DNA of 20,333 nt from a virus, in IMG/VR virus record IMGVR_UViG_3300005613_000500, positions 1 to 20,333 of that record; one strand, written 5' to 3'. Of the stretch, positions 12,178 to 19,942 are shown piece by piece. The stretch's first letter is position 1, and every line of letters begins with the position of its first letter. Both the position numbers and the translations under genes were made by a program. The notes beneath the pieces were generated by a model. The model made no database searches, was not told where the DNA came from, and worked only from the letters and a program-made list of their open reading frames with translations.

Positions 12178-14207
12178 TATGTACGTGTCCTTTGTGTTGC
12201 AATTGTTATAGCATTTTTGAATCCTCTTGGATTCCTACGGGCAAAATCTTCAAATGATCTTGAATCTAAAGCCATAATAGTTACATTATTCATTGGGGGG
12301 GCTTCAGATCCTTTACCCCTGCTCATACCACTTTCAGCTAATTGATTCATTCTTATAATTTCATCACCAAAAACCTCACTGGCATTTTGTGTTGATACAA
12401 TTTCACCTGGTGTTAACATAGCAGGTATAATATCAGTATTACCCAACGTTTGCCTTGTTACTTCACCACCAAATGCTAATTGCTGTTTTTCAATGATTGC
12501 TACATTTGCCAAACCTGATGCAATTGCAGCTGAAGCAGCAGCCACAGCTAAAGCAGGGCCAATAACCGGAATTCCTGCCATAGCTTTATATGCAGCATTT
12601 GCAGAAGCATATGTATCAACAACAGCCTGAACCTGTGCAGCCTTTTTTGCCATTCCTGCCATTTGTGGAAATGCTGTACCCAACATTGATAATGCACTGA
12701 ACATATCATCTTTAAAACCCTGAACAGCTGAAGCATTTGATTTGATGATTTCAATCATTGACTTTTTAACAACTTCTTGATTATCAGTTGTCACATCAGC
12801 AGCATCACCAACAGTTTCACCAATTTCATCTGATGCATCACCAACAGTTTCACCAATTTCATCAGCCTGTTTACCCCATACATTAATCATTGCCAATGAG
12901 GTCTGTAACCAGTTAGTTAATGTAGATAATTGTCCTTCTGCTAATACCTGTAAAATCTCATTTTGTTTATTGGCAACACCTTCAGTGATTCCACCTAATA
13001 TAGCCGGTAAGCCTGTTTTAAAATTGTTAACAAGTTGTTGGAGTTTTATATCTATATAGTTTACTGCAGCTTCAGTACTGAGTATTAAGAATTCAACCAG
13101 TGTGCCCCAATTATCCTGAATGCCCTGTGAAACATTATCCCATCCAATTTCACCAAGGGTTCCCATGATTTCATTAGCCTGTTCAACCCCAAATGATATT
13201 TCTTTTATAATGACATCACCAATGGCAATCATTACATTCTGCATATTGTTTTTGAGTTTTGCCATTTTAATTGCAAATTCAGCACTCATTTTATCAACTG
13301 CAGTTTCTGTTGCCCCTGCACGTTCACCCATGTCTTCAATATTATCTGCAAGTACATCAACATTATTTGCCATTGCAATTATAGCTGTTGATGCTCTGAT
13401 GTCAGGTACAAACTTTGTTAATTCTTCAGGGCTTAAACCTTGGAACTGTTTGATTGTATCCAATAGATTAACAGCCCCATCATCAAAGTATTGTACTTCA
13501 ATGCCTGCATTTTCCATTGCAGTTGCAGCTTCATTGCTTGGCGCAGAAAGTGCTTTAATTGCACCTCGTAAAGCTGTGGCCGCTTCAAATGTATCCAAAC
13601 CTGATGCTGTGATTGTTGCCATGGCAGCACCAACATCACTCAAGCTCAATCCTGCAGCGTTTGCTATTGGTAAAACCCTACCCATTGAACCTGATAATTC
13701 ATCCATGGTTGTTTTACCCAAACGAACCGTAGTAAATAGGATGTCTGAAACATCAGTAACTTGTGATGCTTCTAAACCATATGCGTTCAAAGCAGTGGTA
13801 AGAATATCGGCAGCTGATGCAGCAGAGGTGACACCACCAATGGCAAGGTCAGCAGATTGTTTTAATACTAAAGCACTATCGGCAGCACTAGCAAAACCAG
13901 CAGATACGATATCATAACGGGCTTTGACAAGACTGCCTAACCCAACCCCTGATGCTGCAGCAAGGTTCTTTAATTCATCCTGCATGTTTTTGATGCCACC
14001 TTCTGTGACACCATCCATCAATGTGCTAATTTCTCTTACAGATTTTGAGAAATCAGAGGATAGTTTTACAGAGATCCCACCAATTGCTAATGAGCTTGCA
14101 ACACCAAATTTGGTAAAGTCTGTGGCTAATTTACCAACCCTCTTACCGATACCTTTTAAAGTTCCGGTTAGATTGTCCTTACCAAATATTTTTACTGTTA
14201 ATGCCAT
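12177..14207 (-). CDS. Tail tape measure protein
   Basis: The protein sets tail length and is threaded inside the tail tube. Residues about 35-330 match the TP901-type tape measure core: SSDFSKSVREISTLM, then LVKARYDIVSAGFASAADSA and LKNLAAASGVG, with LSDVGAAMATITASGLDTFEAATALRGAI. A hydrophobic section near 545-580 (AMAGIPVIGPALAVAAASAA) is typical, as is the C-terminal GNTDIIPAMLTPGEIVSTQ motif. At 676 residues it is short, fitting a tail of very roughly 100 nm by the usual 0.15 nm per residue rule. I chose ATG 14207 (MALTVKIFGKDN), two bases after the chaperone stop; a TTG two codons upstream is less likely. Confidence 0.92.
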   Translation of the reverse strand: MALTVKIFGKDNLTGTLKGIGKRVGKLATDFTKFGVASSLAIGGISVKLSSDFSKSVREISTLMDGVTEGGIKNMQDELKNLAAASGVGLGSLVKARYDIVSAGFASAADSALVLKQSADLAIGGVTSAASAADILTTALNAYGLEASQVTDVSDILFTTVRLGKTTMDELSGSMGRVLPIANAAGLSLSDVGAAMATITASGLDTFEAATALRGAIKALSAPSNEAATAMENAGIEVQYFDDGAVNLLDTIKQFQGLSPEELTKFVPDIRASTAIIAMANNVDVLADNIEDMGERAGATETAVDKMSAEFAIKMAKLKNNMQNVMIAIGDVIIKEISFGVEQANEIMGTLGEIGWDNVSQGIQDNWGTLVEFLILSTEAAVNYIDIKLQQLVNNFKTGLPAILGGITEGVANKQNEILQVLAEGQLSTLTNWLQTSLAMINVWGKQADEIGETVGDASDEIGETVGDAADVTTDNQEVVKKSMIEIIKSNASAVQGFKDDMFSALSMLGTAFPQMAGMAKKAAQVQAVVDTYASANAAYKAMAGIPVIGPALAVAAASAAIASGLANVAIIEKQQLAFGGEVTRQTLGNTDIIPAMLTPGEIVSTQNASEVFGDEIIRMNQLAESGMSRGKGSEAPPMNNVTIMALDSRSFEDFARRNPRGFKNAITIATQRTRT
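12802..12863. repeat. Tandem 33-bp repeat inside the tape measure gene
   Basis: A 29-bp sequence beginning GCATCACCAACAGTTTCACC occurs at 12802-12830 and again at 12835-12863. It encodes the duplicated DEIGETVGDA peptide. In-frame 11-residue repeats in a tape measure change tail length in small steps. Confidence 0.85.
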
Positions 14208-14209
14208 TT

Positions 14210-14686
14210 TCAATGATTAGTTAAGTGCTTTTTGACAATCCCATAAATGAGCATTATTTTTTCAATCAGATCTGATCTATCATCAATACTCATATCGTAC
14301 TGGATATAATTATCAATGACAAATTGGAACATCGTTAAAGTGGGCAAAGAAACCGTATAATATTTTTTATCTTTCTCATATTCATATTTTTCTAATGGTG
14401 ATAAACTTGTAATCTTGAAATACAGATCCATTGGTAGTCTGTTTTCAGGATATAATTGGAATGGGGTTGAATGAAGGTTCCCTTGTTGATCTTTCCATTT
14501 CCCTGGTATGTATTCACATCTTTGTGTTTCATTTTCTTTTAGTTCTTCTTCACACTTGGGGATGCTGGTTTCTTTTTTCCCTTTAGCCTTTAAACCTTCA
14601 TTGATTTCTTTATGTCGAGCACGGCATATATCACAGTAATTGTGACTAATTCCAAGGGTAAGTAATAACTCAACATAACTAATTAA
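14210..14686 (-). CDS. Tail assembly chaperone T part, made by -1 frameshift (GT)
   Basis: This frame is open from 14704 to the TGA at 14210 but has no ATG in its first 90 codons, so it is not a normal gene. It overlaps the end of the upstream chaperone G in the -1 frame, and the overlap contains GGGAAAT at 14692-14686. After slippage the ribosome reads TTA (14686-14684) and 158 codons in all, giving a GT fusion of about 285 residues (127 + 158). The T part includes YCDICRARH, a possible metal-binding knuckle, and a helical C-terminus ending LIEKIMLIYGIVKKHLTNH. As in lambda, GT should bind the tape measure and recruit tail tube subunits. The ATG at 14431 would make only 73 residues and is judged internal. 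Confidence 0.8.
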   Translation of the reverse strand, partial: LISYVELLLTLGISHNYCDICRARHKEINEGLKAKGKKETSIPKCEEELKENETQRCEYIPGKWKDQQGNLHSTPFQLYPENRLPMDLYFKITSLSPLEKYEYEKDKKYYTVSLPTLTMFQFVIDNYIQYDMSIDDRSDLIEKIMLIYGIVKKHLTNH

Positions 14687-15066
14687 TTTCCCTGTTCTGT
14701 ATCCCTATCAGCAACCATTTGTTTTATTTTCTGCCCTGATTCCATAAGCGATTTGAATTGTGCTCCAATTGCAGATTCATTGAATATTTGAGCAAGGATA
14801 TCTTCAGGTAAATCAGCCACCTTACCTTTTTCATATTCACACGGGGTTTCACCGTCAATGTCCAAAATGTTTTCCCAACCAATAATACTTGTTTCAAGTA
14901 TATCAGTGATAACTTTATTAAGCCCTTCTTCCAGAAGTACACCATTGTGCATACGTTTCTGGATAAGTTGCCTAATAGTTACTTTAGATGGAACCTTATA
15001 ATGAAAGATCGATCCATCTATTTCAACTTTTCTTTTTACTTTTGGGTTTGCGATTTGTACGGGCAT
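14683..15066 (-). CDS. Tail assembly chaperone G
   Basis: The 127-residue protein lies between the tail tube genes and the tape measure, the fixed place of tail assembly chaperones. It contains GWENILDIDGETPCEYEKG followed by LPEDILAQIF, a W-x-x-I-x-D-x-D-G-x-P pattern typical of the small chaperone product. The start of the protein is strand-rich. Its last codons, GGA AAT TAA, form the frameshift site described separately. The ATG lies inside the 3' end of the upstream 69-codon gene (44-base overlap). Confidence 0.75.
   Translation of the reverse strand: MPVQIANPKVKRKVEIDGSIFHYKVPSKVTIRQLIQKRMHNGVLLEEGLNKVITDILETSIIGWENILDIDGETPCEYEKGKVADLPEDILAQIFNESAIGAQFKSLMESGQKIKQMVADRDTEQGN
14686..14692 (-). 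promoter_or_regulatory. Programmed -1 frameshift slippery heptamer GGGAAAT
   Basis: In the G frame the bases group as G GGA AAT, a perfect X-XXY-YYZ heptamer one codon before the stop; lambda uses GGGAAAG at the same point. Slippage moves the tRNAs to GGG and AAA and enters the T frame. A small hairpin (TCACA/TGTGA) lies about 40 nt downstream, too far to be a classic stimulator. The stop codon right after the site may itself cause a pause. Confidence 0.8.
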
Positions 15067-15232
15067 TTGATACCTCTTTGTTTATTTGTTTACCATCAAT
15101 GTAAAGTTTCGCTGTTTTTGGCGGTACTTTCTTCAAAATCTTGATATCTTCAGGTGTACAGTACCTTCTTCCCAATGGGAATTTCATGTGTTCACATCTG
15201 AAGTAATTTGGAGCAATCACAAGTTTATTCAT
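15023..15232 (-). CDS. Hypothetical protein between tail tube and chaperone, 69 aa
   Basis: A small, very basic protein with a lysine- and arginine-rich tail (RTNRKPKSKKKS). The first half has RCEHMKFPLGRRYCTPEDIKIL, with two cysteines that are not in a standard zinc knuckle. Its ATG overlaps the stop of the second tail tube gene by one base (TAATG). It extends 44 bases into the chaperone gene, a long overlap, but both frames look coding. No family is recognised. A structural or assembly accessory role is possible from position only. Confidence 0.55.
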   Translation of the reverse strand: MNKLVIAPNYFRCEHMKFPLGRRYCTPEDIKILKKVPPKTAKLYIDGKQINKEVSNARTNRKPKSKKKS

Positions 15233-16695
15233 TAATACTCCTTGTTCTGATCCCTGAACATATTAAATGGATTTTGGTTCAATGATCTAATCATCAATTC
15301 AGAACGGGGTGCAGTAATTGTTTGTGTGGGGTTGCCACTTCCTATAAATGTCGGAGCACTTGCAGGAATCAAACCAGTGAAATCATATGTTTGTGTCAGT
15401 GGTTCTGGCCCTGATGTTGGTATTGATTTCTTATGAAGTTTCAGTGAACTTAAAAAGATTTCATATGATCTGGCACTTGTAGCGATTGTTGAACCAACAA
15501 ATTTAATATGGCTTTGCATGATTGTTTCATTATCTGACCAATCTGCAAAAGTATCATTGGCATATCTTGGAATTACGAACTGCCCTGTAATTTCCCTGAA
15601 TCCTCCCCTGGCAGGTTGTATCCTGTATGGTGTAGATAGTGAATCCTGATCATCTGATTTCAGATTATTATTCAGTGTCACACTAAATGACATAATACCA
15701 TACTCATCATTGCTATCCATGGCACCATCAGCAAATGGGGCTATTCTCAGAAAGCCATTACCGCCCAAATGGGGAAAGATAATTCTTTCATTCTGTGACG
15801 GTGTAAATAATGCACTGGCATTGTCATAGTCCCAATCAGAAGCAGTCCCGGTGGTATTAGTTGTGGAAGCCCTGGTATAATCAAAAGGTACCAAATCAAA
15901 GTTTACCTTCAACCCTGTTTTCGCTTCAAATGATATTGTCATTGAGTTGACCATTACAGATCGCCAAATCCATGGAATGGCACTTTGTTTTAAAATTCCT
16001 AATGTACCCCTTCTAAGTATCTTATCATTAGCGGTACCCACTCCACCTGTTGGGTAGCTTGACCATTCATTTGTCCATAGCTCATCTTGAAGCTGTTTGC
16101 CAAGTTCATACAGGTGTTCAAATTCCTGTGCCATTTCTGCTGTATTTGTTGAAGCAGGGGTTACATCCCAGTTCGGCGTTACTGTAACATTGGATGTAGA
16201 ATTAAATACGCTTATCCGTCTAACTTGGCCTTCACCAGTTCCATTTGTAACCCTGATAAATTTACCTACATCACCAGCAACGAATGGTGTTGCTGCATCA
16301 TCCCATGTTGAAGCGGTAATACCTGCCGCAGCTGTAAGTGCTGTACCATTTTCATATGTTGGACTATCGGATGCAGCACCTTTTTCAAACCCCATTGCAC
16401 ATGCAATTAAAGCATCAATGGCATCATAATTACCCATTATATCTGCAGCACCACCTGCAAGTAAACCAACACGGTCCATATTAATAATGCCCGGTGTACC
16501 AAGTAATGTTTCATCAAGTTCATACTGTTGATCTTGTTCAACATTTTCACTTCCAAACGGTACTTGGTCAGAAGATTTTAGTAATACTTCTTCGGCATCA
16601 GCTTCACTTGCATCTGCTGGATATGTAGCATTGACCATACCTTGATCTGATTCAATCCGAAATGCCATTTTTGATAATGTTCCAAGTCCTGCCAT
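15232..16695 (-). CDS. Second tail tube paralog with inserted domain
   Basis: The 487-residue protein is a clear paralog of the tail tube gene just upstream. Matching blocks are VPFGSENVEQD, LLGTPGI, the VNSMTISFEAKTG / VNFDL block, SVTLNNNLKSD, GGFREITGQFVIPRYANDTF and GPEPLTQTYDF. It differs mainly by an extra segment at about residues 105-195 (DVGKFIRVTNGTGEGQVRRI), a small beta domain that recurs in many phage virion proteins and could decorate the outside of the tube. It may be a minor tube protein, a tube with surface ornaments, or a cap or adaptor at one end. It follows the first copy by nine bases. Confidence 0.75.
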   Translation of the reverse strand: MAGLGTLSKMAFRIESDQGMVNATYPADASEADAEEVLLKSSDQVPFGSENVEQDQQYELDETLLGTPGIINMDRVGLLAGGAADIMGNYDAIDALIACAMGFEKGAASDSPTYENGTALTAAAGITASTWDDAATPFVAGDVGKFIRVTNGTGEGQVRRISVFNSTSNVTVTPNWDVTPASTNTAEMAQEFEHLYELGKQLQDELWTNEWSSYPTGGVGTANDKILRRGTLGILKQSAIPWIWRSVMVNSMTISFEAKTGLKVNFDLVPFDYTRASTTNTTGTASDWDYDNASALFTPSQNERIIFPHLGGNGFLRIAPFADGAMDSNDEYGIMSFSVTLNNNLKSDDQDSLSTPYRIQPARGGFREITGQFVIPRYANDTFADWSDNETIMQSHIKFVGSTIATSARSYEIFLSSLKLHKKSIPTSGPEPLTQTYDFTGLIPASAPTFIGSGNPTQTITAPRSELMIRSLNQNPFNMFRDQNKEY

Positions 16696-16704
16696 TATAA
16701 CTCC

Positions 16705-17763
16705 TTATAGGATTGATGCTGTTCTTTCATCTTTGGTTTCTACCCAAATTTCACCTCCGTCTGTTGAGCTATCAGCGAATGTTAAATCTGATGCACTATT
16801 TCTTCTTAAACATCTGAATGATAGCGTTTGCTGTATTGCTTCCGGTCCAGCTACGGGGGCACTAACTTTTTCTAGCTTCAGATAAGGCATGAAGAATTTT
16901 TTATAATTTGATGTATTTGGATCATTACAATCAATCTGCATCTGTAAATCATCTTCGTTATCCCAATGATCTAAGAAAGTATCTGCAGCATATCTTGGTA
17001 ATACAGCTTCAACAGTTACATCACGAAATCCATTCCTGACAGGCTCGATGGTTTTTGTAGGGTCTGTTACTGTATTACTCTTTGATGTCTGCTGTGGGTC
17101 TGTGATATTGTTGTTTAATGTAATTGTGAGTGAATTTATATCATAACGATCTGCATCAACAAGTGCCCCTGCTTGATTGCCAACTTTGAATTCTGTATGG
17201 GACATTAAAATAATGTTCGGAACATCAGCTGGACCTAGGGTTGTCAAATCTGATACTTGGTTAGTTGTGCTGGATCTGTCAAGATCATATGCCATGATAT
17301 CAAAATTTGCTTTCATAAATTCACCAGAAGTCAGTGTGATTGTCATAGATCGCACGTAGCAGCTTATGAATTCCCACACATCATCTGTTTTCCACTTAGG
17401 CACAGCCAATGTACCAAATACATTTAAATCATCCAGCAAGGTGATTTGGTTTACTGTATTGGCAGCATCCCAAGATGTTGCGCCCATTGCTAATGCAATC
17501 AGTAGATCAGTAGATACAAATTCAGATCCACTTTTTTCTGTGTACGGCAGTACTGCTTCAATAGAGCCAATGACAGGTTCAAAGTTCCGCTGCATTGCAG
17601 GATATCCAGGTGTTCCCTGTAGATAATTATGAAGTATATCTTCATTATCCTTTTCTATGCTTTCAGATAAAAAAGGCACACGGTCTGTTACCGTTACTGG
17701 GGTTTTCCATGTTGTTTCTTTACCAACACCCAAAATCCCTTTTATTCCAAGTGCATTAGCCAT
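16705..17763 (-). CDS. Major tail tube protein
   Basis: The N-terminus GILGVGKETTWKTPVTVTDRVPF is the typical start of the phage tail tube family (G-x-x-x-E-x-T-x-G-T/K-P style), and the body alternates beta strands with VRSMTITLTSGEFMKANFDI and LTITLNNNITDPQQ. It polymerises into the tube through which DNA passes. At 352 residues it is the shorter of two tandem paralogs and lacks the extra domain of the next gene, so it is the more likely main tube subunit. Its ATG overlaps the 3' end of the zinc-ribbon gene by eight bases. Confidence 0.78.
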   Translation of the reverse strand: MANALGIKGILGVGKETTWKTPVTVTDRVPFLSESIEKDNEDILHNYLQGTPGYPAMQRNFEPVIGSIEAVLPYTEKSGSEFVSTDLLIALAMGATSWDAANTVNQITLLDDLNVFGTLAVPKWKTDDVWEFISCYVRSMTITLTSGEFMKANFDIMAYDLDRSSTTNQVSDLTTLGPADVPNIILMSHTEFKVGNQAGALVDADRYDINSLTITLNNNITDPQQTSKSNTVTDPTKTIEPVRNGFRDVTVEAVLPRYAADTFLDHWDNEDDLQMQIDCNDPNTSNYKKFFMPYLKLEKVSAPVAGPEAIQQTLSFRCLRRNSASDLTFADSSTDGGEIWVETKDERTASIL

Positions 17764-17947
17764 CGTTATTCCTTTTTAGGTTTTTAAATTCAAGCACATT
17801 GCCACATTTCCGGCACTTAATTTTGCCATGATAGATAATTATTTCGTGCCAGAAGCCATTTCTTTTTGATGTAAACACTAAATCACCATCTTCATTTGTT
17901 ATGCCAAAGAGTTTTTTACACTTTTCATTCTTACACCTAATCTTCAT
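17756..17947 (-). CDS. Com-like zinc-ribbon protein
   Basis: The 63-residue protein has CKNEKC near the start and CRKCG at residues about 46-50, separated by strands (WHEIIIYHGKIK). The four cysteines form a zinc-ribbon or zinc-finger fold like that of phage Mu Com, a small protein that binds mRNA to activate translation of mom. No mom-like gene is seen in the window. Here it sits between tail terminator and tail tube genes, coupled by ATGA upstream and an eight-base overlap downstream. It could therefore control translation of the tube gene, but that is inference. Confidence 0.6.
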   Translation of the reverse strand: MKIRCKNEKCKKLFGITNEDGDLVFTSKRNGFWHEIIIYHGKIKCRKCGNVLEFKNLKRNNDG

Positions 17948-18462
17948 ATGATTGGTGGGTTTGAATTCGGTGTAAATATGTAATTCAGATTGAAATTAAC
18001 AACCACAACTGCCAAACGATTTGAGAACACAAAATCAAGATTTTTTCTGTATGTTGCAACACTTACATTTTCAACAATATTGTTTAGCGTTCTATCAGCA
18101 AGCATAGCAATTACAATATCAGAATACAACAAGGATGCATTTGATGACGCTATGCCTGTATTCACTTCATCCTTATCCCATTCTGCCCTTAAAAGCCCGA
18201 TTAATGTAACTCCTGCTCCGTCATCAATCCGTTCAATTGCACCTGTGGTATATTGAAGTGCAGTCATTTCAGTTAAAGTTACAAGCAGATCATCAACAAT
18301 CATTATTGCTGGCAGTTCTGCAGTTTTCCACATGTCGTATGGTTTAAAGTTTCTTGTGACAGTCTTAATATTATTGTTGTAATTACCTGAACCATTTATT
18401 GCTGGCAGTGTAGTTTGCCTAATATATTCAATTGCTGTTTCTATTTTTGGTGTTACTGCCAT
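17944..18462 (-). CDS. Tail terminator-like protein
   Basis: The 172-residue protein lies between the HK97 gp10-like gene and the tail tube, the normal site of the tail terminator (lambda gpU-type) that caps the tail and joins it to the head. It has an N-terminal helix (IETAIEYIRQTTLPAI), a central LPAIMIVDD strand segment and a C-terminal strand pair (RLAVVVVNFNLNYIF), consistent with the alpha/beta fold of that family, in which an N-terminal helix precedes P-A-x-x-V strands. Sequence similarity alone is weak; position is the stronger argument. The ATG overlaps the previous stop by one base and the stop overlaps the next start (ATGA). Confidence 0.6.
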   Translation of the reverse strand: MAVTPKIETAIEYIRQTTLPAINGSGNYNNNIKTVTRNFKPYDMWKTAELPAIMIVDDLLVTLTEMTALQYTTGAIERIDDGAGVTLIGLLRAEWDKDEVNTGIASSNASLLYSDIVIAMLADRTLNNIVENVSVATYRKNLDFVFSNRLAVVVVNFNLNYIFTPNSNPPII

Positions 18463-19007
18463 TAGATGTTAGCCTGTTTCCATAGTTCTTCAATTTCTTC
18501 CCTGAATATTTTTGCATTTTCAGGTGCTGCTTTTTTCGCTGCTGGTTCTAAATATGGTCTGGCTGGCATGGTAACTTCTTTTACTTGTTTCCATTCACCA
18601 TCAATTCTGAATTTAAGGTATTTATGATTTTTTGGTCTGATTGTACCACCATGTTCATGTATCTCTGCATATGGCACTTTGGATCCTATAATACCTTCAA
18701 CACCCGTAACACCAATTTTCACTTTTCTGATGGATTCCTTGATACCTTGACTGGCATCACTACCACCCACACCAAACTTGTATGCACCCACAATTGAAGC
18801 AGCTAACCTGCCATCTCTCATTGTTAATTTTCTTTTATGTGGCTTACCTTTATTCGAGGTATCCATGAATTCTTGTACTGATGTAAAACCAACTTCATCT
18901 AATAATCTTGTCATACCAACTTGAAATGCATGTTTCTTAACATCACTGGTAAACTCAGCCATTTCCCGTGACTTTTCTTTAAAATTAGTTATGACTTTTA
19001 CACTCAT
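18462..19007 (-). CDS. HK97 gp10-like / virion morphogenesis protein
   Basis: The 181-residue protein carries the hallmark of the family: VPYAEIHEHGGTIRPK followed by a KYLKF strand and then VTMPARPYLEPA near residue 150. It has a helical N-terminus and a helical end (NAKIFREEIEELWKQ). Proteins of this type act at the head-tail joint, as neck or tail-completion proteins. It lies between the gp6-like connector and the tail-terminator gene, exactly as expected. Start and stop each touch or overlap the neighbouring genes by at most one base. Confidence 0.85.
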   Translation of the reverse strand: MSVKVITNFKEKSREMAEFTSDVKKHAFQVGMTRLLDEVGFTSVQEFMDTSNKGKPHKRKLTMRDGRLAASIVGAYKFGVGGSDASQGIKESIRKVKIGVTGVEGIIGSKVPYAEIHEHGGTIRPKNHKYLKFRIDGEWKQVKEVTMPARPYLEPAAKKAAPENAKIFREEIEELWKQANI

Positions 19008-19940
19008 TTAGGTCGTCCGTCTTACATAAGGTTGTAGCATTAATTTGACCTGTGGTGGCAATGCTTCATTGTTAAATTTTGTACCACCTGAATACCCCCC
19101 TGGCATATCAACACTTTCACGATCTAATTGATCTTGTGAATACCATCTGTATATTCTACTTGCTAAATTTAAACATGCTTGTTCTAAATCATCTGGAATA
19201 CCAAGTACAGAAAAATCAGATGTGTATGTAAATGCACTTGATGAATCTGAAATATTAAACCCAAGTAAACGTGCTGCAGATCTGTATGCATTATCACCAG
19301 TTGACCATTTAATATCCAGGCTTGTTGAACCATCACTTGCAATTGTAAACTGTGATTCTTCATAATTATATGTTACAGTATAAGTATCAGTTCCTGCATC
19401 ATCCATTTGTGTTTTGATATGGCTTGCCAATGAAGACGCTGTATAAACCCCTGCAGTCAGTGTTGCAACTAAATCACTACCACCTTCATTGAAATCAATT
19501 CTGTTGTTTTGATCTGATATCACATTGAATTCATCAAACCCTGCAGTATAAATTAATTTAATATTATTTAATGATTTTGTAAATATGGTGCCTTTTACAG
19601 CAATAGGGTTCAATTGAATGAAGCCAGCATTTTTAAATATAGTGTAATCTGTTGATGCTTTTAGTGTTGATGAACTAAAAGTTAGATCTGTGTCATCATA
19701 CAGTTCTGATACACTTATGATAGGGTATTGCCTTGTGTAATAACGTGGTGTGCCATTACCATTCCATTGCTCAAAATCAAGGCCATTACTTCCATATGTA
19801 CGCCCTCTTAACAACCTATGCGTATAATTTTCAATCATCCTTGATGCATTATCAATAACAGATCTCATAAGAGATTCATCACTGTCATTATCTTGTGACA
19901 AGAATAATTTTAAATTAGTGTATGAAGTTAAGGCGTACAT
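19008..19940 (-). CDS. gp6-like head-tail connector with inserted domain
   Basis: The ends match the HK97 gp6 / phage connector family: an N-terminal helical part (LKLFLSQDNDSDESLMRSVIDNASRMIE), a NIKLIYTAGF strand at about residues 125-135, then PDDLEQACLNLASRIYRW from about 249. Usual family members are 100-200 residues long, and the YTAG strand is followed almost at once by the P-x-D-L helix. Here about 105 residues (139-245) are inserted between them. This insert (RIDFNEGGSDLVATLTAGVYTASSLASHI in its first third) is homologous to a domain in the 959-residue tail hub. It should project from the connector ring. The protein forms the ring under the portal. Confidence 0.8.
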   Translation of the reverse strand: MYALTSYTNLKLFLSQDNDSDESLMRSVIDNASRMIENYTHRLLRGRTYGSNGLDFEQWNGNGTPRYYTRQYPIISVSELYDDTDLTFSSSTLKASTDYTIFKNAGFIQLNPIAVKGTIFTKSLNNIKLIYTAGFDEFNVISDQNNRIDFNEGGSDLVATLTAGVYTASSLASHIKTQMDDAGTDTYTVTYNYEESQFTIASDGSTSLDIKWSTGDNAYRSAARLLGFNISDSSSAFTYTSDFSVLGIPDDLEQACLNLASRIYRWYSQDQLDRESVDMPGGYSGGTKFNNEALPPQVKLMLQPYVRRTT

Positions 19941-19942
19941 TA

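Noticed and set aside
13120-13917. Long open frame (265 codons) on the plus strand opposite the tape measure gene
   Set aside because: It is the complement of a strongly biased coding sequence, has no ribosome site or neighbours on its strand, and its product is low-complexity. The opposite strand has a clear tape measure match.
14210-14431. Stand-alone 73-codon gene starting at ATG 14431
   Set aside because: The frame is open for a further 91 codons upstream with no start, and the -1 slippery site at 14686-14692 explains it as the T part of GT.
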